Origin: Chloroflexota bacterium
Lineage (GTDB): Bacteria; Chloroflexota; Anaerolineae; Aggregatilineales; UBA3940
DNA length: 6,549 bases
Assembly: GCA_024643825.1 (NCBI GenBank)
Contig: JAHEME010000169.1
Coordinates: forward strand, 1 to 6,549
Direction of reading: 5' to 3'
Position numbers and translations under genes: made by a program
Notes under the pieces: generated by a model
The model's database searches: none
What the model was told of the DNA's origin: nothing
What the model saw: the letters and a program-made list of their open reading frames with translations, nothing else
Shown: piece after piece, positions 5,207 through 6,549 of the stretch
Numbering within the stretch: the stretch's first letter is position 1
How the letters are laid out: every line of letters begins with the position of its first letter

Positions 5207-5355
5207 AGCGATTAGCGGTTAGCGAACGGCTGAACGACTTTTTGAACCACGGAGATACGGAGAATCACGGAGAAATTCTTTTTTATCTTTCTCTGTGGCC
5301 TCTGTGGCTCTGTGGTTCCTGCATTTTTCTTTTCCCTATCAGCCATTCGCCATCG
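5207..5355. repeat. Nested inverted-repeat element between tail hub and holin-like genes
   Basis: Outer arms 5222-5233 and 5339-5350 pair at 11 of 12 positions (GCGAACGGCTGA against TCAGCCATTCGC). Inside, 5244-5275 pairs with 5288-5318 around a T-rich loop (5276-5287). The left inner arm is built from three imperfect copies of an ACGGAGA-type unit and the right arm from three CTCTGTGG-type units. I recognise both the CACGGAG/CTCTGTGG and the GCGATTAGCGGTTAGCG styles as dispersed repeats in several bacterial groups. This stretch is richer in A+T than its surroundings and carries no gene. Confidence 0.75.
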
Positions 5356-5356
5356 T

Positions 5357-5380
5357 GCAGTTTTCCGAAGGAAAATCTGC
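5357..5380. terminator. Hairpin downstream of the tail hub gene
   Basis: GCAG-TTTTCC (5357-5366) pairs with GGAAAA-CTGC (5370-5380), with one bulged T and a three-base loop. For leftward transcription it follows the stop of the tail hub gene by about 40 bases and could act with the hairpin at 5390-5403 to end or process that transcript. There is no long T tract. Confidence 0.45.
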
Positions 5381-5389
5381 TGTAAGCAA

Positions 5390-5403
5390 GGGCCGAACGG
5401 CCC
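5390..5403. terminator. GC hairpin just after the tail hub stop codon
   Basis: GGGCCGAACGGCCC is a perfect inverted repeat with a tiny loop, 15 bases after the tail hub stop. In the leftward direction it is followed by TTGCTT, a weak T-rich run, so it is a candidate intrinsic terminator. Confidence 0.5.
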
Positions 5404-5418
5404 GCGCGACGCCATTCC

Positions 5419-6549
5419 CTAGTATCCCAGCCTTGATGCCGAATCCAGTTCGCCATAGCTGCTCTGACCGAGCAGCCAGGCGGCTTCCAGATCGGCGGGG
5501 CTGGTGATCCACGCCACCCGGTGACTCACGCCTCCGCGCACGACCTCGTGGCGGATGCCATCCACGAAGCAGGCGGCCCCGTTCAGGGCCAGCGCCGCAT
5601 CGGTGACATCCAGCCTGTCGCCGACATCCACCGAGAGCGCCTGGGCCAATCGGTCTGCGCTGGCGGTCGCCTCTACCCCCACCTCGATCCAACTATGGGG
5701 GTCTTTGCGATTTACCAGCAGCGCCGAGGCCACATCGACGGCCACCGCCGCGTCGTCTTGCAGGGGCATATCCAGACTCAGCGGCTGATGACCGTGCGCC
5801 AGATCGCTGGCTTCGTCGGTGCGGAGAATCGTCACCGGGAGAAACGCCCGCAGCGGAGTTCCGCGCAGGCGGAGCATGGTTAGGTAAGTGGGGCGGCCCG
5901 TCGCCGTCCATCGGGTGGTGATCGTCAGCCGGGCCGCCGTCGCGCCCGCTTCCATGTCGATATCGACATAGTCCGTTAAGTCCTCACCCGTCCCATCAAG
6001 ACGTTTGTAGGCGGTGAAATCGGTGAACGCTTCGGGCGTGATGGCTTCCAGTGCGCCGATCCAGGCCACCTGTTGATCGGGGTCGCGGTAGCGGCACACC
6101 AGCACGCGCTCCTCGCCGGGCAGCACGCGGATCGCCGTGCCCGATTCCCACAGGATTTCGCCTTCCGTCCCCACCGCGCGTGGATGCACTGTCACTTCGA
6201 TGGTGTTGGCGACGTGCGCCTCCCCGCGTTCGATGCGAACCCCTGCCAGCGTTCCGTTGAGCGCTGCATCGGCGGCGACGTGCTTGGGCCGTTTGTGCCG
6301 ATCCCCGAAGACGGGCGTGCCATCGGCGGCAAGGTGAAACGTGCCGCCCTCGCTGGCGCAGACATCGCGCAGCGCGGCATGGATGGTCAACCCGACGGGC
6401 CAGGTATCCGCCACCCAGGGGAAGATGCTCTGCCCGGCGGCCACATCGCGCCCGGTATCGTCGCCGGGGAGCGTGGTCGTCTCGCCAAGCAGACTCGCCT
6501 GCGGATGGCCCAGCCGCCAATAGTCAAACAGACCCGGCGGCGTGAAGGC
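5419..6549 (-). CDS. Siphophage-like tail hub / baseplate protein, N-terminus cut by window edge
   Basis: The minus-strand frame is open from the right edge for 376 codons to a TAG stop, so the true start lies outside the window; a GTG at 6444 is internal, not the start. Residues about 53-85 (GLTIHAALRDVCASEGGTFH through a DGTPVFGDRH end) match the domain of tail hub and minor tail proteins that carries an 'E-x-G-G-x-x-x-x-x-x-x-G-x-x-x-F-x-x-R' pattern. Next comes a VANTIEVTVHPRA strand (about 113-125), a long beta-rich middle with ITTRWTATGRPTYLTMLRLRG (about 209-230), and a C-terminal domain with a GDRLDV turn (310-315) and HRVAWITSPA (343-352), as in phage hub proteins that end in a 'h-x-v-x-w-x-l-x-P' segment. 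Role: part of the tail tip that links tube and fibres. It is separated from the holin-like gene by 241 bases holding two hairpins and a repeat element. Confidence 0.75.
   Translation of the reverse strand, partial: AFTPPGLFDYWRLGHPQASLLGETTTLPGDDTGRDVAAGQSIFPWVADTWPVGLTIHAALRDVCASEGGTFHLAADGTPVFGDRHKRPKHVAADAALNGTLAGVRIERGEAHVANTIEVTVHPRAVGTEGEILWESGTAIRVLPGEERVLVCRYRDPDQQVAWIGALEAITPEAFTDFTAYKRLDGTGEDLTDYVDIDMEAGATAARLTITTRWTATGRPTYLTMLRLRGTPLRAFLPVTILRTDEASDLAHGHQPLSLDMPLQDDAAVAVDVASALLVNRKDPHSWIEVGVEATASADRLAQALSVDVGDRLDVTDAALALNGAACFVDGIRHEVVRGGVSHRVAWITSPADLEAAWLLGQSSYGELDSASRLGY

Noticed and set aside
5244..5318. CRISPR-like repetition of the ACGGAGA units
   Set aside because: The units are adjacent at about 9-10 base intervals without spacers and form two arms of one hairpin, not a repeat-spacer array.
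5068..5385. Open frames across the nested repeat that encode NHGDTENHG-like peptides
   Set aside because: Such peptides come from translating the dispersed ACGGAGA-type repeat and are a familiar artefact of automatic gene calling.
5521..5883. Plus-strand open frame opposite the tail hub gene
   Set aside because: It is antisense to a gene with clear tail-hub motifs and has no ribosome binding site.

Overview
The window looks like a junction between a bacterial metabolic gene and a phage-derived tail/lysis gene block. Base composition is moderately high in G+C. The mix of a tungsten-type aldehyde:ferredoxin oxidoreductase, a lipoprotein with a Pro/Thr-rich linker and dispersed CACGGAG-type hairpin repeats would fit an anaerobic or thermophilic Chloroflexota-like bacterium. 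That assignment is an inference, because there is no rRNA or other marker gene here.

Layout. (1) Positions 1-1815, minus strand: nearly all of an aldehyde:ferredoxin oxidoreductase (AOR), with its C-terminal tail cut by the left edge. (2) 1816-2176: a divergent intergenic region with the AOR ribosome binding site, an extended -10 promoter for the rightward genes and a C/G-rich palindrome. (3) 2177-3421, plus strand: a compact operon of three small genes, a CARDB-type lipoprotein, a two-helix membrane protein and a DUF433 protein with a C-terminal helix-turn-helix. (4) 3422-3449: a hairpin exactly between two convergent genes. (5) 3460-6549, minus strand: five phage-like genes. In transcription order they are a tail hub/baseplate-type protein (cut by the right edge), a small two-helix holin-like protein, a tail-appendage-like protein, an unknown 172-residue protein and a small protein with one membrane helix and a coiled coil. 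A nested inverted repeat (about 5207-5355) separates the hub gene from the holin-like gene.

How they may work together. The minus-strand genes read as the distal end of a siphophage-like late operon: tail tip, fibre, then lysis-type membrane proteins. No integrase, endolysin, capsid or packaging gene is visible, so it may be a complete prophage extending to the right, a remnant, or a domesticated tail-like particle. The three plus-strand genes lie between the AOR and the phage block in opposite orientation to both, an arrangement typical of accessory (moron-like) cargo at a prophage end; no function can be assigned from sequence alone. No fully new system is demonstrated. The most interesting items are the DUF433-HTH gene overlapping a small membrane-protein gene, the two matched ATGCATG-loop hairpins bracketing the 97-residue gene, and the nested repeat at 5207-5355.
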